64,000 nt of DNA from an uncultured Marinobacter sp. (GTDB lineage Bacteria > Pseudomonadota > Gammaproteobacteria > Pseudomonadales > Oleiphilaceae). The stretch lies in NCBI RefSeq assembly GCF_947488835.1, contig NZ_CANLBK010000001.1:744001-808000 (forward strand), written 5' to 3'. Within the stretch, counting starts at the first letter, position 1; every line of letters starts with the position of its first letter. The notes beneath the pieces are model-generated. The model was not told the DNA's origin and ran no database searches. It saw nothing but the letters and a program-made list of their open reading frames with translations. Position numbers and translations under genes: made by a program. This document shows positions 28,720 through 38,245 of the stretch, one piece after another.

Positions 28720-29748
28720 TCAGCCGCCTACAATTCCTGGCTCCATCTCCAAAGCCACACCAAAACGTTCCTGCACCGACTCGCGAATATCTGAAGCCAG
28801 CTCCAGTACATCCTTCCCTGTTCCGCCTGAATGATTTATCAAAACCAGTGCTTGCCGGTTATGAACACCCACGGTGGCATTCCGATAGCCTTTCCAACCG
28901 CATTGATCAATCAACCATGCTGCCGCCAGCTTTACGGCCTCAGTCTGCGGATAACCAACCACGTCCGGATACATGGCTTGCAGTTCTTCAAACTTCCCGG
29001 CTGGTACCACGGGGTTTTTGAAAAAACTGCCTACGTTAGGAATCATCTCAGGATCTGGCAATTTTCGACGGCGCACTGCCATCACGGCTTCAGCCACGGT
29101 CAGTGCGTCCAGATCCTTAAAGGCCGCATCCCCAAAGTATTCTTCCAGATCGCGGTATCCAAGCTTTAGGGGTTTGGTACGGGACAAACGGAGCCTGATC
29201 TCGGTAATGATGTAACGCCCAGGCGAGCGTTTGAACAGGCTATCGCGATAGGCAAAGCCGCACTCTGCGTTATCAAGACAAACCAGCTGGCCAGACTCGC
29301 GGTCCCAGGCTGTTACGGAAATCAGCGTATCGCATAGTTCTACGCCATAGGCACCTATATTCTGTACTGGCGCCGCTCCGGCCGTTCCAGGAATAAGCGC
29401 CAGGTTCTCTATACCCTTGTACCCGGATCCAGCTGCATAGAGAACCGCCCCATGCCAGTTTTCTCCAGCTCCCAGAACCAAAGTGGCGCCTGTTTCGTCC
29501 ACCTGCTCCCAATAACGGGCTGCTATTCGTACACGAATAACCAGGCCGTTAAAGTCTCCGGCAAAAACCAGATTACTGCCACTTCCGAGGACCAGTGTCT
29601 GGTGGTCGTTTTCATGGGCCCATGTCAGTGCGCTGCGCAAGTCATCCAGGCTTTCGGCATCCATGTAGTATCTTGCTGTAGCGGACACGCTCAGGGTGTT
29701 GAGCTTCAAAAGCCCCACGTTCTCCTGAAGTTCCGCTCCAAAACTCAC
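28720..29748 (-). CDS. murB: UDP-N-acetylenolpyruvoylglucosamine reductase
   Basis: 342 residues, same as E. coli. FAD/NADPH enzyme that makes UDP-MurNAc in peptidoglycan synthesis. FAD-binding motifs LVLGSGSNLVFAG and the GTAGAAPVQNIGAYG segment are intact, and the catalytic Ser/Glu region GSFFKNPVV lies in the second domain. The start is a GTG that shares GTGA with the phosphatase stop, with GGAG 8 nt upstream, so it is coupled to the preceding gene. Confidence 0.97.
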   Translation of the reverse strand: MSFGAELQENVGLLKLNTLSVSATARYYMDAESLDDLRSALTWAHENDHQTLVLGSGSNLVFAGDFNGLVIRVRIAARYWEQVDETGATLVLGAGENWHGAVLYAAGSGYKGIENLALIPGTAGAAPVQNIGAYGVELCDTLISVTAWDRESGQLVCLDNAECGFAYRDSLFKRSPGRYIITEIRLRLSRTKPLKLGYRDLEEYFGDAAFKDLDALTVAEAVMAVRRRKLPDPEMIPNVGSFFKNPVVPAGKFEELQAMYPDVVGYPQTEAVKLAAAWLIDQCGWKGYRNATVGVHNRQALVLINHSGGTGKDVLELASDIRESVQERFGVALEMEPGIVGG

Positions 29749-30224
29749 GCCATGCGCTCCTGAATATCTCTTAGCAGGCCCTCGCCGGCATCCTGAATCA
29801 GATCAAGCACATGCTCAAACCCCTCTTCACCACCATAATAAGGATCAGGAACTTCAGTCAGATCTGAGCGGCCGTATTCCAGAAAAAGCGTCGGCTTAGT
29901 GCCACCATTCTGATGCCATATATCCTTTACATCGGCCAGATTCTGACGGTCCATTACGATTATATAATCGAAGGTATCCAGATCTTTTTCAGTAAACTGA
30001 CGCGCTTCAAGGGCACTAATATCAACGCCACGGTTGTTGGCAGCCGCAATCGAGCGCGCATCAGGCCCCTTTCCTATGTGCCAGTTACTGGTTCCGCAGG
30101 AGTCGATGTAAACCTTGTCCTGCAATTCAGCCTGCTGCACCAGCTTCCGAAACAGTCCTTCTGCCGTTGGCGATCGGCAAATATTGCCAAGACAAACAAA
30201 AAGGACACTGACCTGCATGCTCAT
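29745..30224 (-). CDS. Low-molecular-weight protein tyrosine phosphatase
   Basis: 159 residues. The active-site P-loop [14 protein letters not shown] (CX5R, Cys about 12) and the general-acid Asp in EVPDPYYGG are present. In bacteria such enzymes dephosphorylate tyrosine kinases or exopolysaccharide regulators; the target is unknown here. It overlaps kdsB by 4 bp (ATGA) and murB by 4 bp, so it sits inside the envelope operon. Confidence 0.93.
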   Translation of the reverse strand: MSMQVSVLFVCLGNICRSPTAEGLFRKLVQQAELQDKVYIDSCGTSNWHIGKGPDARSIAAANNRGVDISALEARQFTEKDLDTFDYIIVMDRQNLADVKDIWHQNGGTKPTLFLEYGRSDLTEVPDPYYGGEEGFEHVLDLIQDAGEGLLRDIQERMA

Positions 30225-31036
30225 GCCTTACTTTCTCCTGTTTCAACCGATTTAGCCATCCAGGCTCTTACCCGCTGTAAATCTTCCTCTGTATCAACGC
30301 CCGCTGGCGGTGTTCCGGCGGCCACTTCAACATGGATGCGGGCACCGTTATACAGTGCTCTGAGCTGCTCCAAAGACTCGGCCTGCTCTGTTGGCGCTGG
30401 CGCCCAGGATACAAACTGGCTTAACACCTGCGCGCGGTAACCGTAGATACCAATATGGCGAAAGTAACCGGTGCCATCTTTAAGGGCCGCCGCCGCATTG
30501 GGTGATGCGAGGTTGTCTTTACCCACACTGCTCCAGTGATCCCGCGCCCAGGGAATGGGGGCGCGGCTGAAGTAGTGGGCCATACCCTCTGCATCAAACA
30601 CAACCTTGACAACATTGGGGTTGAACACCTGTTCGAGGTCATGGAGCCGCTCGCAAAGTGTCGAGATTGCCGCATCCGGGTAGCGTTCCAGGTTGACTGC
30701 CACCTGATCAATCAGCTCGGCGGGGATCAGGGGTTCATCTCCCTGCACATTCACCACACGGTGGTCTGGGTCGAGACCCAACTTGCGCACCACCTCTTCA
30801 AGGCGGTCGGTACCACTAACATGGTTGGGCGAGGTCATGACAACCTCAGCGCCGAAGGCTTCACAGGCGGCCTGTATACGCGAATCATCCGTAGCAACAA
30901 CTACGCGACTTGCCCGGCTTTCCGACGCACGCTCACACACGTGCTGAATCATGGGTTTGCCGGCTATATCCAGCAGCGGTTTGCCAGGTAATCGGGTAGA
31001 GGCATAACGAGCCGGAATCACGACCGTAAAAGACAT
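30221..31036 (-). CDS. kdsB: CMP-KDO synthetase
   Basis: 271 residues, slightly longer than E. coli (248). Activates 3-deoxy-D-manno-octulosonate with CTP for the LPS inner core. N-terminal nucleotidyltransferase motif [15 protein letters not shown], the [11 protein letters not shown] metal-binding segment and the conserved YGYRAQVL region are present. The last about 20 residues are unlike the core and probably a tail. It lies 27 bp downstream of ycaR. Confidence 0.96.
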   Translation of the reverse strand: MSFTVVIPARYASTRLPGKPLLDIAGKPMIQHVCERASESRASRVVVATDDSRIQAACEAFGAEVVMTSPNHVSGTDRLEEVVRKLGLDPDHRVVNVQGDEPLIPAELIDQVAVNLERYPDAAISTLCERLHDLEQVFNPNVVKVVFDAEGMAHYFSRAPIPWARDHWSSVGKDNLASPNAAAALKDGTGYFRHIGIYGYRAQVLSQFVSWAPAPTEQAESLEQLRALYNGARIHVEVAAGTPPAGVDTEEDLQRVRAWMAKSVETGESKA

Positions 31037-31063
31037 GGGGATTCGATCCTGCAGAGAATCTGC

Positions 31064-31252
31064 TCAGTTTTTGTGAAGACGTTCGTCGGTGCTTAGAGTG
31101 CGCGCTTCAGTGGCCAGCATAACCGGAATACCCTCGCGGACAGGAAACGCCATGGCGTCCGCAAAGCACGTCAGTTCGGTTTTTGCTTCGTTCAATTTCA
31201 GCTCGCCCTTGCATACCGGGCAGGCAAGCAGAGCCACGAGTTTTTTGTCCAT
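31064..31252 (-). CDS. ycaR: Trm112/YcaR-family small protein
   Basis: 62 residues, UPF0434 (YcaR). N-terminal [11 protein letters not shown] and a further Cys in ELTC suggest a small zinc-binding fold; the second pair is not complete in the visible sequence. Its role is not established. It sits between lpxK and kdsB, the usual position of this gene in gammaproteobacteria. Confidence 0.9.
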   Translation of the reverse strand: MDKKLVALLACPVCKGELKLNEAKTELTCFADAMAFPVREGIPVMLATEARTLSTDERLHKN

Positions 31253-31271
31253 AGTGCTATCTCACTGACAG

Positions 31272-32309
31272 TTAGGAAGCAGGCGCTCCGGAGCTCGCCC
31301 GCAATTTTTCAAGAACAGCTGCTTTAAATGCCTCAGGCAACACTGCCTCAACATGCAGCACCCAGGCATTATCCGGTGCAAAACTGCTGCATTTGACGCC
31401 ATCTTTGGCCGTCATCACCAGCATGTGACCCGCCTCGGAGCCAAGGTCTTCCGGGCGGAAGCGATGATGATCGGGAAAAGGCACAGCAATTAACTTTGCC
31501 CCCAGGCCTTTGAGCGTATCAAAAAAACGCGTGGGGTTTCCTATGCCAGCTATGGCACGAATTTTTTGGCCCTGCAGGCTTTCGGGTGAGCGGGATTCAC
31601 CGGTTTTGAGGTTGACCAGGCGCGTTGGCTGAAGCCTCATGGCATACATATGTGGGTGCATAAGACCCGCCAGTGCTTCCGGCGACACCTGGCCTGCTTC
31701 GTCGACAGAGGTTGCGCCATTCACGATCACAAAATCAACCTTATCCAGCCGGCTCACTGGCTCTCGCAGTGGCCCCACAGGTATCAACGCGCCATTGCCT
31801 ATTCCACGAGCAGCATCAAACACTGATAACTCAATATCCCGTGGCAGCTTGTAATGCTGCAGACCGTCATCGCAGATCAACACATCACCTAGCGCATTAT
31901 CGAGCACGAACGCCGCACCCCTGCGCCTATCCGGGTCAACAACTACGGGTACGCCGGTTGCCTGAGCCAACATAACTGGCTCGTCACCGGCAAGCGACGG
32001 TAAGGTATCCGCGGTTACCAATAATGGGTGCTCAGACGCGCTGCCACCGTAGCCACGGCTAAGAACGACAGGGTGCCAACCCTCAGCTTTCATAATGCTG
32101 ACCAGCCAAGCTGTTAGCGGGGATTTACCCGTACCTCCGGCTGTGATGTTACCCACTACCACAACCGGAACCGGTAGCTTTTCGGTATAAGCCGTCATCG
32201 CTTTGCGCCGCCGCGCTTCAGCAATGGCGCGATAAAGCCATGAGAACGGTGATAACAAGACCAAAGGACGACCTTTGCCATACCAGAGGCGATCTACCAG
32301 AGATGTCAT
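31272..32309 (-). CDS. lpxK: Tetraacyldisaccharide 4'-kinase
   Basis: 345 residues. Adds the 4'-phosphate that makes lipid IVA. The P-loop NITAGGTGKSPLTAWL (about 54-70) and the GYGG, DDGLQHYKL and DAARGIGNGALIPVGPLRE motifs are intact. Membrane-associated N-terminus. It overlaps the msbA stop by 4 bp (ATGA), so LpxK and MsbA are coupled. Confidence 0.96.
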   Translation of the reverse strand: MTSLVDRLWYGKGRPLVLLSPFSWLYRAIAEARRRKAMTAYTEKLPVPVVVVGNITAGGTGKSPLTAWLVSIMKAEGWHPVVLSRGYGGSASEHPLLVTADTLPSLAGDEPVMLAQATGVPVVVDPDRRRGAAFVLDNALGDVLICDDGLQHYKLPRDIELSVFDAARGIGNGALIPVGPLREPVSRLDKVDFVIVNGATSVDEAGQVSPEALAGLMHPHMYAMRLQPTRLVNLKTGESRSPESLQGQKIRAIAGIGNPTRFFDTLKGLGAKLIAVPFPDHHRFRPEDLGSEAGHMLVMTAKDGVKCSSFAPDNAWVLHVEAVLPEAFKAAVLEKLRASSGAPAS

Positions 32310-34084
32310 GAGTGCTCGCTGAATTGCATTTGGTGCAACTGGGCATAAGCGCCTTTCTGTGCGAGTAGCTCTTCATGGCGCCCCGATTCAACAATACGAC
32401 CGTTGTCCATAACCAATATTCGGTCTGCGCTCTCAATGGTCGAAAGCCTGTGGGCAATAACCAACGTGGTTCGGCCCTGAATAACGGTTTCCAATGCTTT
32501 CTGAATGTGACGCTCAGACTCAGTATCCAGAGCGGAGGTGGCTTCATCCAGAATCAATATGGGGGCATCTTTCAACAAGGCCCTGGCAATCGCCAGCCTT
32601 TGCCGCTGACCACCTGAGAGCATCACGCCATTGTCACCAATCATGGTGTCGAGCCCTTCAGGCATTCGGTCGATAAACTCCAACGCATGAGCTTTGGCCG
32701 CCGCTTCACGAATTTCTTCCCGACTGCAGTCCCGAAGCGCACCATAGGCAATATTGGCCGCAATAGTATCGTTAAACAGCACCACGTTCTGAGTCACCAG
32801 TGCAATCTGGCTTCGCAGTGCTTTAAGGGAGAAGTCTTTGAGGGAGCGCCCATCAATGCGGATATCGCCACCGGTATATTCATAAAACCGGGGCAGCAGG
32901 CTCACCAAAGTTGATTTACCGCTGCCAGAGCGCCCGACCAGCGCCACGCTCTGACCCGCAGGAATATCAATGGAAATACCTTCCAATACATTATCGAGCT
33001 GATCACGGTAGCGAAACGACATGTCATCAAATTCAATGTTGCCTTCCACACGGTCAGGCGAAAAGGTACCGGGGTCCTGCTCCGGGGCCTCGTCGATGGT
33101 TTCAAACACATCGTAGGCCGCTGCCACACCCTTCTGAATTTGCGCGTGAACCGAGGTCACCTGACGAATCGGCTTGGCCATGGTGGTGGCGGCAGTAATG
33201 AAGGCCACCAGCTGCCCTGTGCTCATCTCGCCTCTAATTTCCGGGGACAACATGGTCCAGACCAACGCAGCTATTGCCACGGCTACCAACGTCTGAATCA
33301 CCGGAACACTGATTGCCTGGGTAGAGGCCATTTTCAGGCTTTGCTTCAGGTTTCTATCGTTAACCTTTTGAAAACGCTGCTTTTCGTACTCCACACCACC
33401 GAACGTTCGGACAACCCGATACCCGGTGATGGACTCAGAGGCCACGTGGGTTATGTCGCCCATAGAGCCTTGAATGCGTTGGCTGATTTTGCGGAATCGC
33501 TTGCTGGCGTAACTCACAACTGCCCCAATCAGAGGCCCAACCGCCAGAAATATCAGAGTCAACTTCCAGTTGGTATACAGCATAAAGCCAAGAAGACCGA
33601 CAATTGTAAGGCCTTCCCGCAAGGTTATGGTGACGGCATTTGTAGTGGCTTCTGCCACCTGTTCTACGTTAAAAGTCAGTTTGGAAACCAACCTGCCGGC
33701 AGCATTTTCGTCAAAGTAACGGGATGGCAGAGTCATCAGGCGGTTGAAGACATCAGTGCGAAGGGAGTTGATAACCTGTCGGCCAACGTAGCTGATGAAA
33801 TATTGGCTTAGAAACGTCCCGATTCCACGGAAGGTAAACATGCCTATGATCAAGGCTGTCAGCAAAATCCGGTTTTGCTCAGTGGGGTTTTCGATGGCCG
33901 CGATAACATATTCCATCGCAGCGGCCATGCCTGTGGAGGCAGCCGCATAAATGATGTTACCGACAACTGCAAGCGAGAACGCCAACCAAAACGGTTTTAC
34001 ATACGCAAGTAAGCGCTTGTAGGTCTCCCAGCTTTCGCCGGGTTTGACCGCTTGGGGTTCTGGTGGCGGTACGGCTTGGCTCAC
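32306..34084 (-). CDS. msbA: Lipid A export ATP-binding/permease protein
   Basis: 592 residues, ABC exporter half-transporter that flips core-lipid A across the inner membrane. Six transmembrane helices (about 30-320), then the nucleotide-binding domain with Walker A GRSGSGKSTLV, signature LSGGQRQRLAIARALL, Walker B LILDEATSALD. The start is a GTG sharing GTGA with the exbD stop. Placement between exbD and lpxK ties LPS transport to the ExbBD motor genes; in pseudomonads as I recall, msbA is not in this spot. Confidence 0.95.
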   Translation of the reverse strand: MSQAVPPPEPQAVKPGESWETYKRLLAYVKPFWLAFSLAVVGNIIYAAASTGMAAAMEYVIAAIENPTEQNRILLTALIIGMFTFRGIGTFLSQYFISYVGRQVINSLRTDVFNRLMTLPSRYFDENAAGRLVSKLTFNVEQVAEATTNAVTITLREGLTIVGLLGFMLYTNWKLTLIFLAVGPLIGAVVSYASKRFRKISQRIQGSMGDITHVASESITGYRVVRTFGGVEYEKQRFQKVNDRNLKQSLKMASTQAISVPVIQTLVAVAIAALVWTMLSPEIRGEMSTGQLVAFITAATTMAKPIRQVTSVHAQIQKGVAAAYDVFETIDEAPEQDPGTFSPDRVEGNIEFDDMSFRYRDQLDNVLEGISIDIPAGQSVALVGRSGSGKSTLVSLLPRFYEYTGGDIRIDGRSLKDFSLKALRSQIALVTQNVVLFNDTIAANIAYGALRDCSREEIREAAAKAHALEFIDRMPEGLDTMIGDNGVMLSGGQRQRLAIARALLKDAPILILDEATSALDTESERHIQKALETVIQGRTTLVIAHRLSTIESADRILVMDNGRIVESGRHEELLAQKGAYAQLHQMQFSEHS

Positions 34085-34506
34085 TGGGTTTCGGCCTCAC
34101 GTTCTGTCGTAATACTCAGCTTGGCAAAACCAAGGCGCCCCGCAACATCCATAGCTCTTACCACATATTCATGGGGAGTCCGGGCATCTGCCGTAATCAC
34201 GAATGGTAGATCCGTGTCACCTTCAGCTAGCTCGCTCACCCCACGCTCAAGGGTCTCGCGGCGATTGTTCACGAGCGCTTTATCGTTGAGGATATACTGG
34301 CCTTCAGCATTGATAACAACATCTATCTGCTTCACTTCAGATGCGGCAGACGGCTCGCCGCTGGCTTCTGGCAGCACCACCTGAAGGTGACTTTCCCGAG
34401 TGAAGGTCGTTGAGACCATAAAGAAAATCAGCAGCAGGAACACCACATCGATCAGCGGCGTCAGGTCTACCCCAACTTCCTGGCTTCTCTGGCGTGTGAA
34501 CTTCAC
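34081..34506 (-). CDS. exbD: ExbD/TolR-family biopolymer transport protein
   Basis: 141 residues. One N-terminal membrane helix with the DVVFLLLIFFMVSTTF motif (channel Asp) and a periplasmic domain. Forms a proton-driven motor with ExbB. GTG start at 34506, 5 bp after exbB, with AGGGG about 10 nt upstream. Whether it energises a TonB system or has an envelope-assembly role cannot be decided from this locus, as no tonB is present. Confidence 0.93.
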   Translation of the reverse strand: MKFTRQRSQEVGVDLTPLIDVVFLLLIFFMVSTTFTRESHLQVVLPEASGEPSAASEVKQIDVVINAEGQYILNDKALVNNRRETLERGVSELAEGDTDLPFVITADARTPHEYVVRAMDVAGRLGFAKLSITTEREAETQ

Positions 34507-34511
34507 GGCGT

Positions 34512-35138
34512 TCAGGCCCCTTCTACGTCGATTTCACGATCACCGTGAACAACTTCAACCAGCTTGATAGCTTCTTGCTCCATACCTACCACCAGTTCAT
34601 CCACCCGCCGGATAAAATAGCGGTGACAAATCAGTGCAGGAATAGCAATGCTCAGCCCCGCTGCGGTGGTTATCAAAGCTTCGGAGATGCCACCAGCAAG
34701 ATTGCCGGCATTACCCACACCTGCAAGCTGGATTTCAGCAAACACCTTGATCATGCCGATCACGGTGCCAAGAAGGCCCAACAAGGGTGTTATGGTTGCA
34801 ACGGTGCCCAGAGGGTTCAAAAAGCGTTCCAGCTCGTGAATTACCTGGGTAGCCTCATGCTCAATACTCTCCTTCATAATCTCACGGCCATGCTTGGCAT
34901 TCATGAGACCCGCCGCAAGAATACGGCCCAAAGGTGATGAGCCCTGCAGTGCCTTGAGCTTGCGACTATTAAGCTCTTTTTTCTTGATCCAGCGCCACAG
35001 TTCATTGATGGTCTGAGGCGGTGCAACACGTGACGCACGAAGCGTCCAGAAACGTTCCAGAATAATCGCGAGTGCCAGAATGGAACAGGCAATAATTGGC
35101 ACCATGAGAATGCCACCAGCTTTCAACAGCTCGAACAC
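34512..35138 (-). CDS. exbB: ExbB/TolQ-family proton channel protein
   Basis: 208 residues, three membrane segments (about 8-30, 115-140, 150-175) with the GLLGTVIGMIKVF and GGISEALITTAAGL motifs of the MotA/TolQ/ExbB family. GTG start at 35138 with GGGAG 7 nt upstream. It begins the exbB-exbD-msbA-lpxK series, 72 bp upstream of which comEC ends. Confidence 0.93.
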   Translation of the reverse strand: MFELLKAGGILMVPIIACSILALAIILERFWTLRASRVAPPQTINELWRWIKKKELNSRKLKALQGSSPLGRILAAGLMNAKHGREIMKESIEHEATQVIHELERFLNPLGTVATITPLLGLLGTVIGMIKVFAEIQLAGVGNAGNLAGGISEALITTAAGLSIAIPALICHRYFIRRVDELVVGMEQEAIKLVEVVHGDREIDVEGA

Positions 35139-35210
35139 GCTTGATCTCCCTGATTGTTAACAAGCCGCGCTACTTTAGCATAGCTGCAGGTCGAGGCCAC
35201 ACCCGCAATG

Positions 35211-37616
35211 TCACGGTATTTCACACTTGGCTCTGGTAAGGCCCGGGCCGCCAATCCAGAAGGGTACTGAGTGGCGGGCTTCTGTAGTTTTTACAGCGCC
35301 ATTGTCCACGGCCAACAGCAGCCCGCCCGAACATGCAGTGTTAAACGCTGTGGCGCCTCCGCTCCGGTAGCGTGCGGTTACATCCCTGTGAGGATGTCCA
35401 TATCTATGCATGTAGCCTGCCGTATAGATCACTATGTCGGGCTTCAGTTCATCAACCCAAGCACCGGACGACGATGTTTTACTGCCATGGTGCGGCGCGA
35501 TAACAACGCGTTCACGGGGCTGACTTTCAGCCCGAAGGTCTCTGGACACTTTCAAATATCGAGCCTCGATACGGGAACTGATATCGCCCGGAAACAGCCA
35601 TTCCGCAGCCAGGCCCTGCCGGGCGGAGAGAACACAGGATGCATCATTACCTTTGACCTTGCCTTCGGCGCGCCAGAATGAAAGCAGCAGCTCATCTCCC
35701 AGTACCCCCTCCCCCGCACATTCGAGGACACTCACTGCCTCAGCGTGCTCCAGCTTGGCACGAACAGCCGCTGGCTCACCGGTCACAATACGACCAACAT
35801 CAAATTGCTCAAGGATTTGGTTAATCCCGCCGGAATGATCACCGTCGGCATGGCTTATAACCAATGTATCGATGCGTTTTATTCCCAAGGCTTTCAGATT
35901 GGGTATCAGCACAGATTCCGCAGCTGAAAACACGCCTTTCACTTCAGGCCCTGTGTCATAGAGCAACACCTGGTCGCCCGCCCTCAACATAGCAGAGAGG
36001 CCTTGCCCAACATCCCAAACTCTAACTTCAGGCTGTGCAAGGCTTGGATTACCGGGCTTACCCGGAAAACTCGCGGCAACCCCCCAGCTCGCCAAAACAA
36101 CTACCCCAACCGCCCGGAATGTCCGAATGGGCACCAATACAACCAACAGCACCAACAACGCAAAGGCGACAATTTCAAAGATGCTGCCATGAAGATCGGG
36201 CCAACTCATCCTGGCGACCACGCCAAGAAAGCTCCACAGAACTCCAAGCAAGGCATCCATCAACGGAATAACCAGATCGATCAAGGCCGGAAACACCGCG
36301 ACAGCAATCCCACCAACGAGAAGCACCGGCATGAGTACGAGAGAAACCCAAGGGATAGCAACAATATTCGCGAGTAATCCCGCAACTGGCTGCCCCTCGC
36401 CGACCAGCTCAAGTAGCGGCCAAAGCCCGGCAAATACAGCTCCCTGAGCAATGAACAAACCGGCCAGCCACCCTGTGCCACCCAGGCGACCCGCAAAAGC
36501 ACAGATGAGAATAGAGACGGCTCCAAATGACAGCCAGAACCCTTGATCCAGCGGAGCAAACGGATCTAACAGAAGCACAAGCCCAAGCGCGATCACAAGC
36601 GACTGCCAAACAGGCACCTGCCAGGCGTTCAGCAAAAACCAGCTACCGACCGCCACCATAATCAAGGCCCTGCGTGTTGGCACAGTGAACCCTGTCGCCA
36701 ATGCATACAACAGACTACAAACAAGCACTACAGTAAACACTGATACGCGGACGGATCGCTCACTAAGCCGGGTTGAGGACACAGCCAATAGAACACGTCG
36801 TGTCGCGAACCCTGCGCCCAAAGCAACCAACCCCAGATGAAGACCCGATATAGCAACCAGATGAATGGTTCCTGTCGCCTTTAGAACGCCCCAGTGCTCC
36901 GTTGACAAATGCCCGCGGTTGCCAATCAGCAGTGATGCAATTAACGGGTGGTGGCGGGCCCCGGAAAACTGCCCATCCACCCAATCCGCCAGCTGGGCGT
37001 GAAGGCGATGATACTGGCACTCTAGCGCGCAAACGACGGTTGGATCCGGAATCGCGCTGCGCACGCTGCCTGTTGCGCGATACCCCTTACGGAACAACCA
37101 GTCTTCGTAGCGAAACCCCTCAGGGTTCAGGGTGCCGCGGGGCTGCTTCAGGACTACTTCAAGGCGCAGGCGATGATCCGGAAGCACAACTTCAGGCTGA
37201 CCATACCAAGCCAGGCGCAATGTTGTGGGGAGTGAATCGTAGGCCTCTTGGGTTAGTGAAAGTCCGTACCAACGAGTCACGCAAAAGCTGAAGCGGATGC
37301 TGTTAAAGCTGCCGGCTGATGGAAGATTGCAGATATAGCCTGAAACCTTGGCCCGTTCGCCCTCAAGGCCCTCGGGGAGCCCGTGCCCCAGGCGTTCACT
37401 GGCCCACAGGGATGCCCAGGCGATACCCAATGCCAGGCCAATCACAAGCGCCCAAACCGATCCAGGCAACAACCTGCGAACGGGCAAAATCCACAATAAA
37501 GCCGGGACTATGGCCAGGAGCTGGCACACTTGAGCTGGCAACACCGCCAATCTATAAAGTAAGATGACGCCGCAGGAAAAAGCGAAAACGCCTATTGCTG
37601 TAGAGCTTCCGGACAA
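35211..37616 (-). CDS. comEC: ComEC/Rec2-family DNA uptake channel protein
   Basis: 801 residues. N-terminal hydrophobic helices and an OB-like soluble domain (DUF4131, about 30-190), the ten-or-so-helix competence domain (about 215-500), and a C-terminal metallo-beta-lactamase domain with the zinc motif SHADGDHSGG (about 590) and APHHGSKTSSSG. It carries transforming single-stranded DNA across the inner membrane. The start is a TTG at 37616 with GGGAGG 7 nt upstream, strong support. Natural competence cannot be asserted from this gene alone. Confidence 0.93.
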   Translation of the reverse strand: MSGSSTAIGVFAFSCGVILLYRLAVLPAQVCQLLAIVPALLWILPVRRLLPGSVWALVIGLALGIAWASLWASERLGHGLPEGLEGERAKVSGYICNLPSAGSFNSIRFSFCVTRWYGLSLTQEAYDSLPTTLRLAWYGQPEVVLPDHRLRLEVVLKQPRGTLNPEGFRYEDWLFRKGYRATGSVRSAIPDPTVVCALECQYHRLHAQLADWVDGQFSGARHHPLIASLLIGNRGHLSTEHWGVLKATGTIHLVAISGLHLGLVALGAGFATRRVLLAVSSTRLSERSVRVSVFTVVLVCSLLYALATGFTVPTRRALIMVAVGSWFLLNAWQVPVWQSLVIALGLVLLLDPFAPLDQGFWLSFGAVSILICAFAGRLGGTGWLAGLFIAQGAVFAGLWPLLELVGEGQPVAGLLANIVAIPWVSLVLMPVLLVGGIAVAVFPALIDLVIPLMDALLGVLWSFLGVVARMSWPDLHGSIFEIVAFALLVLLVVLVPIRTFRAVGVVVLASWGVAASFPGKPGNPSLAQPEVRVWDVGQGLSAMLRAGDQVLLYDTGPEVKGVFSAAESVLIPNLKALGIKRIDTLVISHADGDHSGGINQILEQFDVGRIVTGEPAAVRAKLEHAEAVSVLECAGEGVLGDELLLSFWRAEGKVKGNDASCVLSARQGLAAEWLFPGDISSRIEARYLKVSRDLRAESQPRERVVIAPHHGSKTSSSGAWVDELKPDIVIYTAGYMHRYGHPHRDVTARYRSGGATAFNTACSGGLLLAVDNGAVKTTEARHSVPFWIGGPGLTRAKCEIP

Positions 37617-37699
37617 TCCTTGTCCTCCCGATGTCTTTATCCGTCGGCGGCTTCCTTGACGCCGGATGTTTCATTCTACTTGAAGGTAGAGCATTCCCA

Positions 37700-38245
37700 A
37701 TGCCGAAGAAGTTCATGAAACGTTATCTGCCAACACCTGAGAAGGTGCAAGCGATGCAATCGCTTGGTTTTCTTGGCGATATCCTGCATGAACCCAACTT
37801 ATGGCACATCAACCGTCACAGTGTTTCCCGGGCCTTCCTCATCGGGGTGTTTTTCGCGTTGATCCCCATGCCCTTTCAGATGATTGCCGCGGCCTTCTTT
37901 GCCATCTGGTTCAACGCCAATCTGCCGCTATCCGTAGTGCTGGTCTGGATCAGCAACCCGATTACCATGCCGCCCCTGTTCTATTTCAATTACAAGGTGG
38001 GCGCCTGGGCGCTAAATCGGCCCGTTCTAAGTTTTGACCTACATTTCTCATGGTCGTGGCTCAGTGAGCGTCTGGTGGATATCGGCATCCCCCTCTACCT
38101 GGGATCGCTGATAGTCGCCACGGTTTCCGCATGTATAGCGTATCTGGCGATTCAGTTTATCTGGCGTCGGAAAATCCGCACCGATTGGCAACTGCGCCGC
38201 CGGGTCCGCAGAGAGCTCCGGCGTTCCCGCGATCAGGCCTCCTGA
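37700..38245 (+). CDS. DUF2062 membrane protein
   Basis: 181 residues. DUF2062 proteins are two- to three-helix membrane proteins; here hydrophobic segments lie about 45-70 and 130-155, with the family signature PNLWHINRHSVSRAFLIGVFFALIPMPFQMIAA and NPITMPPLFYFNYK. Function is unknown; a similar gene beside comEC and lolCDE occurs in Pseudomonas as I recall. The frame is open from 37631, but the ATG at 37700 begins at MPKKFMKRYLP, the usual N-terminus. Its stop region overlaps lolD by 13 bp, tail to tail. Confidence 0.85.
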   Translation: MPKKFMKRYLPTPEKVQAMQSLGFLGDILHEPNLWHINRHSVSRAFLIGVFFALIPMPFQMIAAAFFAIWFNANLPLSVVLVWISNPITMPPLFYFNYKVGAWALNRPVLSFDLHFSWSWLSERLVDIGIPLYLGSLIVATVSACIAYLAIQFIWRRKIRTDWQLRRRVRRELRRSRDQAS

